Shown here one piece after another: positions 1 through 11,731 of a DNA stretch of 64,000 bases; the stretch's first letter is position 1, and the number at the start of each line of letters is the position of its first letter. The stretch is from Entomortierella parvispora. Its lineage: Eukaryota > Mortierellomycota > Mortierellomycetes > Mortierellales > Mortierellaceae. The position numbers and the translations under genes were made by a program. The DNA lies in NCBI GenBank assembly GCA_963573315.1, contig OY752140.1, positions 1,240,001-1,304,000 of the forward strand, in the 5' to 3' direction. The notes beneath the pieces are model-generated. The model was given only the letters and a program-made list of their open reading frames with translations, was not told the DNA's origin and searched no databases.

Positions 1-206
1 TGCTCTCCCCCGAACGCTCTTTTCTCTCCTTCACTCGTCTCTCCTCGCCCCAATCCATCTCTCTTCTCCCATCTGAATCGAGGATCGACAGCTGACCACA
101 CATAGCAGACCGTAAACAGCCAGGAATCCAAAGCAGGAACATCACAACAGGAACTAATCGGCCTCATTCACCACAACCTACCCTACTGCGCTCAAGCGAA
201 ATCTCA
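1..206 (+). promoter_or_regulatory. 5' leader/promoter side of the CPSF73 gene
   Basis: Pyrimidine-rich sequence (CTCTTTTCTCTCC-type tracts up to about position 70) precedes the CPSF73 start codon at 207. Such CT-rich leaders are common at fungal transcription starts. No TATA box or defined operator is recognisable and the transcription start cannot be placed. Confidence 0.35.
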
Positions 207-3095
207 ATGTCATACAAGCGAAAGGCAGAGTTGCCCATCGGTGACAAGAATGATCTCATGGAGGTGACTCCCTTGGGGGCTGGAAGTGAGGTCGGACGGT
301 CCTGCCACGTCCTCAAGTACAAGAACAAGACGGTTTTGGTACTTATACACTTCATGATTATCTTTGACTCTTTGAATAAAAATATCCGCGTTTTTCATGG
401 CCAAATCATAACTGTTGCTATCATCATCCTGACCGTTTCATTATTCTCTTACAATGCCCATCAGCTGGATTGCGGTATCCACCCTGGTCAGAGCGGAATT
501 TCTGGACTTCCCTTCTTTGATGAAGTTGACCCTGCAACGATCGACGTGCTCCTCATCACCCAGTAAGTTTTTGCCTAGTTAATACTGGACGCTTATCGAC
601 CTGTGCAAGAATAAGGAGAAATGGAGAAAACCTAACCTGTTCGGTAAACAGTTTCCATTTGGACCATGCCGCTGGACTTCCTTATTTTACAGAGAGGGTA
701 AGGAATCATGTGGATACAAACATCTTTGTCTTGATATAGAGCACAATTACTACAAGCCATTAACTAATAACCGCAATAACTCGATGTTTTAGACATCTTT
801 CAAAGGTCGTATCTTCATGACACATCCTACAAAGGCTATTTTCAAATGGCTGTTGTCAGATTATGTCAAAGTCAGGTATGAGGATAGGATATTTTCTAGT
901 AAGCTGGATGACAAGGATGGAAGAGAGAAACTAACTTGTTATCGCTCTCGCATTAGTAACGTCGGAGCAAATGAAATGTTGTACGATGAGGCCCAGTTAG
1001 CTGCCTGCTATGAAAAGATTGAAACTGTGGACTACCATCAAGAGATGAATGTGGACGGAATCAAATTTACAGGATACAATGCTGGGCACGTTCTTGGAGC
1101 CGCCATGTTCTTGATTGAGATCGCCGGTATCAAGGTATATATCTCGGGATGCAGTTTTGTACAGGGATTTTTGGTTAGCTCGACTTTTGACAATTTGACA
1201 GGAAACTAATGTCCTGCGTTGACAAATTAGATTCTGTACACTGGCGATTACTCTCGCGAAGAAGATCGGCATTTGATGGCAGCAGAAAAACCCGCTAATG
1301 TTCAAACCGATGTTCTGATTTGTGAATCGACCTATGGTGTCCAAAGTCACGAACCCCGAATCGACCGTGAACGTCGCTTCACCAACACCGTGCACGACAT
1401 TGTGCAGCGAGGAGGCAGATGTTTGTTGCCTGTCTTTGCATTGGGTCAGGCTCAGGAACTTTTGTTGATGCTGGATGAGTACTGGGCTGCACATCCAGAA
1501 CTGGAGTCGATTCCAGTCTACTATGCCTCTTCACTGGCCAAGAAGTGCATGACGGTGTACCAGACCTATATCAACATGATGAACGCCAAGATTCGCAAAC
1601 AGTTTGCAGTCTCCAACCCTTTTGTGTTCAAGCACATCTCACATCTCAAGAATATGGACATGTTTGACGACACTGGACCCTGCGTTATGATGGCCAGTCC
1701 AGGAATGCTCCAGAACGGTCTTTCACGCGAGCTATTCGAGCGCTGGTGCACAGACAAGAAAAACGGGCTGTTGATCACTGGATACTGTGTCGAGAACACA
1801 CTGGCGAAGGACGTGATGAACGAGCCCGAGGAAATTCAGACAATGAACGGATCTAGGTTGAAATTGCGCATGTCTGTGGACTATATTTCCTTCTCGGCCC
1901 ATGTGGACTATACTCAGAACAGTGCCTTTATCGATGAGGTCAAAGCCCCGTATTTGGTAAGAAAAGGGCGAATAAGCAGGACACTGACTTTGACATTGCC
2001 ACAGAATACGGTACTGACATGGCTTTTTTTTATTGCAGATCTTGGTCCACGGAGAAACGAATGCCATGGGAAGATTGAAGAGTGCACTGATGAGCAAATA
2101 CTCTGAGAGAGACGAAGAGATTCATATTTTCACACCAAGGAACACAGAAACCGTCAAGCTTTACTTCCGAGGAGAGAAACTGGCCAAGGTAAATATCACG
2201 GACGTTTCAGACCTGCACTCGACCCGTCCCCCGTCAGTCCCGGTAATCTAATCTGTTGTCCATTCCTCTTTTCTAGACCATTGGCAGTATGGCAGCCACA
2301 TTCCCTGAAAAGGATAACTTGGTCTCCGGAGTTTTGGTCGTCAAGGACTTTCAATACACTATCATGGATACGGCAGATTTAGAAGAGTTTGCTGGACTGC
2401 AGACAACATCGGTGGTGCAGAGACAGGTTGTGCCATACCATGCGTCTTTCAGTCTTTTGAAGTATCATTTGAAGCAAATGTTTGGAAAGATCCAGGAACT
2501 GGAGCGTGACAACGAGAAGCAGGAGACCGTTAGGGTATGCTATCAAACTTTTGTCGCAATACCCCTCTACGGAGGCTTGGCTCTGCGGAGACTGATCCGT
2601 GTTTATACCTCTTAACTTTCTTAGATCTTTGATACAGTGGATGTGAAGGACAATGGAGCAAACAGCGTCATCTTGGAATGGACAGGCAACTCTGTCAACG
2701 ACATGGTGGCCGATTCGGTGTTGGCTGTTATCCTCAATATTGAATCCAGTCCTGCCTCCGTCAAGCTCACAAAGTCAGACCATACACATTCTCATTCCCA
2801 TGGAAAGCCCCATAGCCATGGCGAGGGGTCCTCGTCGGCGGCGGGTGAAGAAGGCATCTCCTTGGTGGAGAGACATCCCGAGGACGAGTTCCAAGATCTA
2901 GTCATGTTCTTTGCCAGCCAGTTTGGACCTGAGAATGTAACACAGAACGACAAGACAAGGACCGTGGAACTGTTGATGGACGGAGTGCGAGCCACTATCG
3001 ACTGTGTGGACTTTACAGTCAAGTGTGAGGCGGACGCGCTGCGCCACCGTGCGCAGAACGTACTAGAGCGCGCTGTGCGGACGTGCGTGCACTGA
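207..3095 (+). CDS. YSH1: mRNA 3'-end processing endonuclease CPSF73/Ysh1
   Basis: Nine exons: 207-338, 465-562, 652-697, 793-875, 957-1134, 1231-1956, 2039-2188, 2277-2534, 2625-3095; they sum to 2142 nt (713 aa), close to the family's usual 680-780 aa. The metallo-beta-lactamase core is clear: HFHLDHAAG at about residues 77-85 (zinc site), [24 protein letters not shown] and VLICESTYG. The beta-CASP region follows, with [17 protein letters not shown] near its end. CPSF73 is the endonuclease of the cleavage and polyadenylation factor that cuts pre-mRNA before poly(A) addition in the nucleus; that role is family knowledge. Intron 1 (339-464) is 126 nt and happens to lack stops, but translating it would insert unrelated residues before the conserved LDCGIHPG. 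The C-terminal domain has a His-rich insert at about residues 611-626. The gene converges on the Fanzor-like gene with 56 bp between stop codons. Confidence 0.95.
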
Positions 3096-3151
3096 TTTAC
3101 GGTGTCTATCAACAAAAGACGACACATGTAAACAAAGAAGTAAGTAGCTGA

Positions 3152-6100
3152 TTAGATTAGAACCAGACTAAATAATTTTGGGATATGATTTGATCTGAGG
3201 ATACTTACGTAAGTTGGGTCAAACCCAATTCGTCGTGGCATCGCGTCTGATGCACTCTGATGATTGTCTCCAGTCTTCAAAGAGCTGGTGTTTGGGAGCG
3301 GTTGCGACCATGGTCGCGAGGTGGTTGAGAACGGAGGGAGTGTGCTTCGGTTGACAGATGTAAGCTGGGAAAATCCTGAAATTGCGATATTGAGGGCGGC
3401 GTTGGTGTCACGTCCCCTGATTGTGTATCCGCACCGATAGGATACGCACCTTGGGTTGATACACTCTGTGGCGCCGTTGATCCTCACGAGTCTCATGACC
3501 CCTTTGACCATCCTTCGGGCTCGAGCAAGTCTTACAAGTTTGAAGCAAAAGGGGCATTTCTTGCTCGAGTTATTCTCGTTTGTTTTGCAAACTGGGCCAT
3601 GATGCATATGTCGTCGGGGTATGTCATTCCCTCCCATCTTGCAAGTTCCTTTCAGGCGAGAGCCTACTCCCATTCCCGCAGCACCGTGAAGAAAAACCGG
3701 AATGACTCTTGGCAGAGCCTTTGGACAATGGTTCACATGCTTCAGGACAAGGCGTTTGGATGTCGGGTTGGAAGGGTTGGTCACCAGCTCAGGCCTGTGG
3801 TGCGTTTTGCACGAGGTGCAATAGCCGTTGGGTTGGAGTTGTTTCGACAGAGAGGGTGGCGCTGATATGGTTGGTGAAGACGACTCTGGAATATTTAACG
3901 ATCGCTGAAGAATCTCATCTAAAAAGAACAAGAGATAGATGCAGAGATTAGTAGAGGCGTTGACGGAATAGATTCGGCATAGTTTACTTTGCTTACCATG
4001 AACAACCTTCTTGAAGGAGTGTCTTTCTCTGCTTGCAAGACGGTCGTACGTCCGTGAGAGCCGAAGCGAAGCGTTGCGCCTTGCATTGATTTTGGCTTTT
4101 GAGTGTTCAAACTCATGGACCTCCTTTCTGGCATCTCGACGGATACTTGCGGCAATTTTGAGATCAACGACAGTATTCGCTCGGTGTGGAGAATGTTCTC
4201 CTAATGCCTCGAACGTTGCATTGATATGATCGTTTACTTTGGTTGCCAGGTTCCTACGCCTGGCTTGGTTTGTTAACCCTGAAAGATGGCGAATGTGAGA
4301 GACGGTTGTTTTGTGTGGTGTAGGGATCCTGATTTGTGCCAGCGCCTGATTTCGACTGCAAGATAAAGCCTCATCAAATGACTGCTGGTCTTCAACAGCG
4401 TCCAGTGGACTTGCGCAGTCTTCAGACAGCAGAAGAAACCTGTTTTGGAGTTTGATAAGAGTCGTTTCAGGTACTGCCACAGTCTCGAAGAGAGTTTTTC
4501 TGCCAGGGTCGGTGCCTCCGGGTACCAACACTGTCTTCCTGCTATTCGGCTTTTGGTTGCTCTCCTCAATTTCCTTTTTTAGCTTGACAATGGAGGTCGC
4601 CTCTACGTAATCCATTGCGCCGGGTCTCTTCAGAGATGGTGTCGATGTGTAAGTTGGCTGGCAATCGCTGGTACCGGGGCTAGTGCTGGTGCTGATGGAA
4701 GACGCAGATGTTTCGCCGATCGTAGCCACTTTTTGTTTCCCCTTTGCTTTTTTTCCTGCTGTTGAGGATGTTGGCGACTCTCTTTTGGCTTTGGTGAATT
4801 TGTTGAGGGCGTATTTTTCAGCTTTCAGGTCTTTGAGCTCGAGACTCAATGGTCCAATCTCCTCTCGGGTCTCGTATAACCTTTTCCTTTCGGCCTCCAC
4901 GGTGTCGTCAAAGTCCATGGTGCCCGTTGTCCGTTTCTGATCACTCGCCTCCCTTACTAGACGGATTTGCTTTGCCGCTTGACGATTGAGTTTCCGAAGT
5001 TTCTTCGCCTTTTCCTGTATAGTCTCCTCCAACAGTATCGCTCGCTCCTTGGCCTCCTCCTGCGTCAAACCAGAATTGATGAGTTGTTGCTGCCGGGATA
5101 AACTGTTCGCTACAGGAGGTTGACCTCTTTTCTTCCTTTTTTCCGTCCACAGATCGCGAGTGGATTCGACGTTCGTTTTTGACCCCATTATTTGGACAGT
5201 GCTCGCATCAATGAATTGGAGGCTAGATTTCATTTTTCACCGTTTACATGAATCAGAATTGGGAATCGAGTCTCATCGTTGCACATGAAGAATACAATTT
5301 TACTTACCAGTCTTCAAATATGAGATGGTGTTGCTTGCAAATGTCTTCAATGGCACCGAGATCGAAAAAGCCACCAAGGATAACTTTGCGATTTTTGGAC
5401 GACGATTTCACAGTGGACACGATCTGGTCTTCCCTCCACACATCAAAGTGACCTCCATCTCTGGCGCACAGTACCTCGCACACTCCAAGTGCAGTTAGGG
5501 GGAGTGGGTGTAGTTTCCCGGAACTCGATATGGGCGACAGGCGCTTAGTGAAATCGGAAAAACCGAGCGCGCGCAGGATGTTGTTTGCCAAATAGCAGAA
5601 AGGTCCCAAAGCAAAAATGTGCTCGTGTAGCTTCCCCTCTGTGTCTCGCTTCGGCGTATAGGGTCGGAGTAAATTGATGATGTCCACTGCGACCTTGATC
5701 TCATCGTCGCTGAACTTTTCATCCTCGTATAACTGTTCTCGTACAGTCTCCGGTGTCACCTCTTGGAGATCGCCACTCATGTCCAATAAAAGACAAACCA
5801 CTGACTCAAGCCCTCGAAGGTGCTTGGCAGTCGGCTCTGGTGGTAGTGCAGGTGTTGCCTCTGAGGACGGTTCAGATGCTGAAATGTAGAAAAGGCAGAA
5901 GGGTTAGAACTAGGCTTGAGCTCGGTGATATCGGCGACACGCTCTGGTTGCAAATACCTTCAATATTGGGCATGGCTCCTATCTTTCGATCTTCTCCTGT
6001 ATCATCCAGTAGAGTCTCTTTCGGATCAGGACACTCATCTCCGTATTCTTCTACCTCCGCACTGAAACCATCGTCGTCGAGTAGATCGTCGGCTCCCAAA

Positions 6101-8737
6101 ACATCGGGGTCATCCTCTCCTTGGGCTAATTCCAATAGTTCCTCGTTGGACAGATCATCGTTGTCGGATTCAACTGCAGCTTCATGTCCCTTTATCTGGA
6201 GACTGTCGTCAAGCTGCTTGATTTTGTCCGTAGTAACTCGGATCATTTGAAGGACCTTGTCCACCCTTGCGACTCGAGACTGATGGCCTTGTAGGTCAAT
6301 GGGGTCATGCAACACTAAATTTGAACCAATCCATGTGGCCGTGCATGTACCAATCGCTTGGTCAAGTTCAATGTAAAGCTTCTTCACGCGACGGCGTAGG
6401 GCTTTCCGGAGTACACGAGGCTTGTTGCGTTTCTTCTCAACCTTCAATGCCTTCAATTCTGCGTGTCTCTTCCGCTGATCTCTGTAGTTCTGTTCCGCGC
6501 ACGGTCGAACATGGATGCGTAATAGGTAGCGAACGACCGCCCTTTTCAGATCGGTATACATCCTGGATGTCCAAATGTTGCTATAGTTAGTAGCCATAGC
6601 CCTCAAATATTCTGGTCTTGACTGTGACATCTCCTTAGGGCAGGTGGCGCTTCCGATGTAGCCGTCCTCGTCCTGGCACGCGTCCCGGATAATCGTAGCC
6701 AATTCGTTCCAAATTGGGTGGACGAGCGATTGTGCAGAATCGCTTGGCATCCTCCCGCGTTTGCTTCCTGTCGACAATGGTGGCCCCTCAGAGAGACTCG
6801 AGCCAACTCCGACATGCATCTGCGCATCCTCCTCCTCCTCCTCCTCCCCTTCCTCACCATAATCGTCATTGTCCAGCCCGAGGGTTCCGTGCTGCTCCTC
6901 GCTTCCCACGCCGCCAGCGCTTTGCTTCTGTTTCTTGTTCGGCGGGATTCTTTCGGATATGTCTTTCACAAGACGAGAAGCGATATATTGTATGCAATTC
7001 TGAGAAAAAACATCCCGTATATCCTTTTGCTCGGCTGTCCTTGCGGCATCATCAGTACAGTATTGCCTTGTCTCCGTCTGGAAGGAATCCGGAACCATGG
7101 GAACCTTCAAAACCGGATTATTTTTCAAAGCAGCATCTCTGATTTCGAACGTATCCGGTAGTAGCCTTTGGATGTTAAATCCGTTATGGGGTCCTTGCTT
7201 TGGATGAAAGCGGCCTTGAAGGATCTAAACGCAAACGCGAGTCGAATCGAAACGGTTACATTTTACTCACTCGACATCATAGGGAATGATCCCGAGAAGG
7301 TATTTTGGAAACCCACCTCGAGCTGTGCTAACATCATCGCTACCTGGATCTCCGCTACGTGGGACGACATCATTGCCTGTTTGCTGCTTAACAAGTTCTT
7401 GATCGTTCTCTTCTCGTTGCTTGAAAACTCCTTACGAAGGATTTGGTCCAGCGGTACCGACACAGTCCGCAGTTGGGCCTCCGCATTCTTCTCTTTTGCC
7501 TCTGTTGGCGTGGCATCACTTTTCGACTCATTTTCCAAAATGGATGAGGTCCATAGTCCATCGAAATGATCGCATACGGTTTGGTGGTATTCGTGGAAAG
7601 CGGCCCAATCGCTCCCGTTCTCCCTTTTCATTTTGTAGGATATGTCGTCTGCTGACCAGGAATCCACTCTATGATGGCGCTCCATGGCGGGAACGATCGC
7701 TTGAAAGACATTCCTTGGCAACTTGCGCCTCGATAACTCGAACCTCTTCATGCTGTCGCGTTCTTTCACGGGATCCTTTTTCTTGGATTTGGATAGGCTC
7801 TTCACCTTGTCCCCTACAGCTGATTTCAAAGACTCTAAACTGATTCGATGAAGGAGAGGATAAGACGTTATTGCATGCTCAAAACATCATCATCTGCTGC
7901 ATGCAATGTTAACCATAGCCCTACCACTGCTTCTTGAGTTCTTCCATTGCGACGTCCATATCTAACTTTGCCGGGTAATTTCTGGCTTGCACCTGTCTCT
8001 GGGATTCCCTGTATTTCGCAAGATCGATCAGTGGAACAGCCTGGGTCATGGGCAGCGGCCTCGTGCGCGTTGGCAAGAGAGTGGAGCAGGTCAAAGGAGA
8101 ATACGACACCACCTCCGAATAAGAGTCTGCCACATGTAAAATTCCAACATGCAGGCTTGACGGCGTTGCAGGACGAAAAACTTGAGAGGCTGAGCGCGTA
8201 GAGGGCACGATGATAGTAGCTTGGAGGATAATGGCGAGACGCCTCAACAAGAGCCTGGTCGGGGGCAGGGAGCAAACGTCTTGCCCAATTTCGATCCCGA
8301 AGGTTGTGGATGCGCCGTTTAGTATATCAGTGATCTTCATCGCAAGTGACATGGTGTCACGGTCGTCCTGAACGATGAGGCCATACTCCTTCTGAAGGAC
8401 TTGCAAAGTCAGGTCGATATTCTCATTACGAGGCAAGGGCACAGGTTCTCGGAGAACTCTCTCCAGTCTGTCCTCAAGATCGTCATTTCGAGATTGATCT
8501 TTTGGAACTTTGAGGGCACCTAACACAAAAGCGCCATCGTCTCTGAAGGGAATGATGATCTTGAGAACGGGTTGGTTAGCTATTAGCTTTATAGGTTTTC
8601 AGAAAGCGCGTGCTTGGGAACAGAGCAGCATTCGACAGTACCTGTGCGTTCGACTGCAAAACGTCCAACTCATCCACAGAGATGTCAATGGGATCATCAT
8701 CAAGCATTGCATCGTAAATGTCAACCTCGTGCTCCAT
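3152..8737 (-). CDS. Fanzor-like (eukaryotic TnpB-type) RuvC nuclease with a very long N-terminal extension
   Basis: I join seven exons by GT-AG sites: 8737-8642, 8559-7925, 7839-7317, 7224-5958, 5878-5308, 5222-3997, 3918-3152. They sum to 5085 nt (1,694 aa) and every junction is in phase. The start is ATG at 8737. The last third has the TnpB/Fanzor signature: GTDPGRKTLF (RuvC-I Asp, about residue 1268), KTNENNSSKKCPFC (acidic residue plus first zinc-ribbon cysteines, about 1554), then ECINPRC and RGRDTNAALNI (RuvC-III Asp, about 1609). Fanzors are RNA-guided DNA nucleases often carried by transposons (established for characterised members). Before the nuclease lie Glu/Lys-rich coiled-coil-like stretches, an acidic run around 6815-6850, and a first ~243 residues I cannot assign. 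All three catalytic positions are present, so it may be active. No terminal inverted repeats were seen. Alternative: the first two exons are a separate 244-aa gene ending at the TAG at 7923-7921, which the proposed donor site overlaps. Confidence 0.72.
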
Positions 8738-9594
8738 GATTGTTCGAGTTGATTCTGAGAGAAGAAGAGAAGCATAAGAGACAGTGAAAAGCTGCTGTTC
8801 GAAAGCGACGTCTTTTATCAGGTGAATTTGAGCGATGTTTTCGGGCGATGATCTGTTAGGTTTGCTCGAGTTTGTTTTGTTTTTGTTTTTGAACGTTGTA
8901 CGGTTATCTATTTCATCACAAGCCCATGCTATTGCAGTACAGTTATCGTCAGGCTTATGTTCTGATTATATGGCAAAATTAGAAGCTAGGCACGGAGAAC
9001 TTTGAGCTGCTGGTCTGTATACTCCTCCTCTAATCCTCTAATAGCGTATGCGCTCATGATCAAGCTTCCTTAGGGGAGACTCCTCGTCATTATCCTGATC
9101 CATATTCTGATGTGTGTTCAAGTTAATGATGTATTATTGGATGAGAGATTGGATTGTGCTGTGGGAAATGAGCGTTTCGCCGATTCAAGCAAGCTGCTGA
9201 ATTTTATACTCAGAATTATAATTTTCAGGAAAGACTAGTTTTATTTAATAGCAGTTGTCGTTGGCACGTGATGTCGTCTTTAGGTGACTTGAACCGTATG
9301 AGAACGATTCGCAAGTTTGGTTCAGAAATAAACATTATTTCAAAAAAACACATTCACACCGTTCTGTGCAGCTACGAAAAGGGACGCGATTGACCGACCC
9401 CCTGTATCGTTGGTGCTTGGAAGAATAAAATGTCGTTGACCGCTCTGCAGCCTCTTTCCTTCTTTTCTCTTTTTGCTCTTTCACACACTCCCTTCCACAC
9501 ACCTATCCCTCGCCCACTCTCTCACCCACATCCATACACACACACACCTACCCTTATACACTACTTTTTTGACCCATCTAAACCAACCGTAACC
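8738..9594. promoter_or_regulatory. Shared divergent upstream region, Fanzor-like gene / alpha-tubulin
   Basis: This 857-bp gap separates the ATGs of two divergently transcribed genes. It is AT-richer than the flanking genes. A GCACGTGATG (E-box-like CACGTG) occurs near 9265. A CT/CA-rich tract (9450-9590, many CACACA and CTTTC units) leads directly into the tubulin start codon, as expected for a fungal 5' UTR. No other gene is seen. Confidence 0.4.
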
Positions 9595-11545
9595 ATGCGC
9601 GAGATTATCTCTCTCCACATCGGACAAGTATGAATGAACAGCGAAACCCTGTCCCACCATCCTGCCAAACTTGAACTTGTGTTCACATTTTGTCCAACCT
9701 CAAAAAAAACAGGCAGGAATCCAGATCGGCAACACTTGCTGGGAGTTGTATTGCTTGGAGGTAACACAGGCTTGCCCACACCCTTTTGCTTGCTGATGAA
9801 GCAACGATGTCTTGAGGAGACTTTGCCTGATCAACTGTGTTGATTTTTTTTGTTTTGTTTTAGCATGGAATTTCACCATCAGGTCAATTGTAAGGCAAAA
9901 AGAACCCCCACCACGATCCACTCCTTGGAGCGATTTGGTCGATTAACGCTGTCTTGTTTCCTCTATTCTTGTTCGACTTTTCTCCCCTTCCGCTATAACT
10001 TGTAGGGAAGGAAAAGTAGACAATGGGGAATACAACTCCACCTTCTTCTCAGAGACAGGCAAGGGCAAGTTTGTTCCTCGCGCTGGTAAGTTTCTTTAGT
10101 TGATGATGTGTTTTTGGTAACTGTCTGTTACTGCTTAAGAGGGAGAAAGAACACCGCGTGCAGTCCACTCAAGGAGGGAAGAGCTCTGCATTGTCAAAAA
10201 GTACAGAAAGCAGCAACCCTTTCTTCTCTTTTTCTCTCCCCCCTTGGACTTTTTTTTTTTTTTTTTTTTTTCAAAATCAGGGGGAGCCGAAAATCTTGAA
10301 AGGAAGTAACTGAAGAAAGCCCCTTCCTTTTCCTTTTTTTTTTTCTTTTCTGATCGCTGGATTCCGGGGGGGGGGTATGTTCGAACCACAGTCATGATCG
10401 ATCTTGAGCCAGCAGTGGTCAATGACGTCCGTTCAGGTCGATACAAGGATCTGTTCCATCCTGAGGATCTGATCTCTGGCCGTGAAGACGCGGCTAACAA
10501 CTATGCAAGAGGTCATTACACTATTGGCAAGAACATGGAGGATAAAGTCATGGATCGGATCCGCAAGGTCGCCGATAACTGCAGTGGCCTTCAAGGATTC
10601 ATGATTTTCCAATCCTTTGGTGGAGGCACCGGTTCTGGTCTCGGCGCCCTGTTGTTGGAACGATTGTCCCAGGAGTTTGGCAAAAAATCAAGGCTCCAAT
10701 TTGCGGTGTACCCAGCCCCTGAAATGAGTTCAAGTGTGGTGGAACCCTACAACTCAGTCCTCACCACGCACGCTACCTTGGACCTTGCCGATTGCACGTT
10801 CATGGTCGATAACGAGGCCATCTATGATATCTGCCGCAAGAGCCTTGGAGTGGAACGTCCAACCAACAGCCACTTGAACAGCCTGATCGCCCAGGTGGTT
10901 TCGTCCATCACTGCCTCCCTCCGGTTCTCAGGCTCCTTGAATGTGGATCTGAACGAGTTCCAGACCAACTTGGTTCCTTACCCTCGGATTCACTTCCCCT
11001 TGATCTCGTATGCCCCCATCTTGTCCAACAAGAAGGCGCTGCATGAGCAATCATCCGTGGCTGAGATCACGTCTGCCTGTTTCGAGAGCACCAGTCAAAT
11101 GGTCAAATGTGATCCACGCAAGGGCAAGTACATGGCCTGCTGTCTCTTATACCGAGGCGATGTCATGACCAACGATGTCACAATGGCCGTTGCCATGGCC
11201 AAGAAGAAGGCCACCATCCAGTTTGTGGACTGGTGTCCAACGGGTTTCAAGATCGGTATCAACAGTGAGAAGGCGACGGTCGTTCCTGGAAGCGAAACCG
11301 CAGCAGCCACGCGATCTGTTTGCATGCTGTCAAACACCACCTCGATTGCGGATGCTTGGCATCGTTTGGACCACAAGTTTGATCTGATGTACGCCAAGCG
11401 CGCGTTTGTCCATTGGTACGTCGGTGAGGGCATGGAGGAGGGCGAATTCTCGGAAGCCCGGGAGGACTTGGCAGCTCTGGAGAAGGATTATATGGAAGTC
11501 GCAGCTGATGGCGCAACGGGCGAAAACGAGGAGGAGGAATACTAG
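9595..11545 (+). CDS. TUB1: Alpha-tubulin
   Basis: Five exons: 9595-9627, 9713-9760, 9864-9889, 10006-10085, 10392-11545; 1341 nt, 446 aa, the normal alpha-tubulin length. The protein starts [11 protein letters not shown], continues [18 protein letters not shown], and carries the GTP-binding glycine loop [11 protein letters not shown]. It ends EEEEY, the terminal tyrosine typical of alpha rather than beta subunits. It pairs with beta-tubulin to form microtubules. The first three exons are tiny (33, 48 and 26 nt), so the conserved N-terminus is easily missed by single-exon annotation. In the third exon the donor is the GTAAGG at 9890; an earlier GT would break the frame. The gene converges on MDM10, with stops 186 bp apart. 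Confidence 0.97.
10086..10391 (+). repeat. Low-complexity alpha-tubulin intron 4
   Basis: The largest tubulin intron (306 bp) contains an uninterrupted run of 22 T (10250-10271), further C/T tracts, and 10 G at 10366-10375. This is far more homopolymeric than other introns in the window. Run lengths in the assembly may be inexact. The splice sites themselves (GTAAGT at 10086 and CACAG ending 10391) are clean. Confidence 0.7.
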
Positions 11546-11731
11546 GCAATGAGTAGGAGGTAGTCTGTTTTTCCGATTTTTCGGATATAGAACGCGACGG
11601 GCGTTGTCGTGCGCGCGTTCGTCTAATGTGGACCGTCGTTTTTTTCTATTTTGCTTTATTACGATTATTACTTCCTTTGACGCGCTTCTATGTGACAATA
11701 AAGAATGCCATTCAAGATCTACACAAAAAGA

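Noticed and set aside
339-464. Open frame through CPSF73 intron 1 as coding sequence
   Set aside because: It has a GT start and a CATCAG end, and reading through inserts 42 hydrophobic residues between KNKTVL and the conserved LDCGIHPG. The family has no insertion there.
3599-3951. Plus-strand ORFs opposite the Fanzor-like gene
   Set aside because: They overlap exon 7, including its zinc-ribbon coding region, on the opposite strand and carry no recognisable domain.
7868-8275. Alternative frame in exon 2 of the Fanzor-like gene
   Set aside because: It is open for 135 codons but cannot be entered from exon 1 by a normal intron, whereas the chosen frame joins all seven exons in phase.
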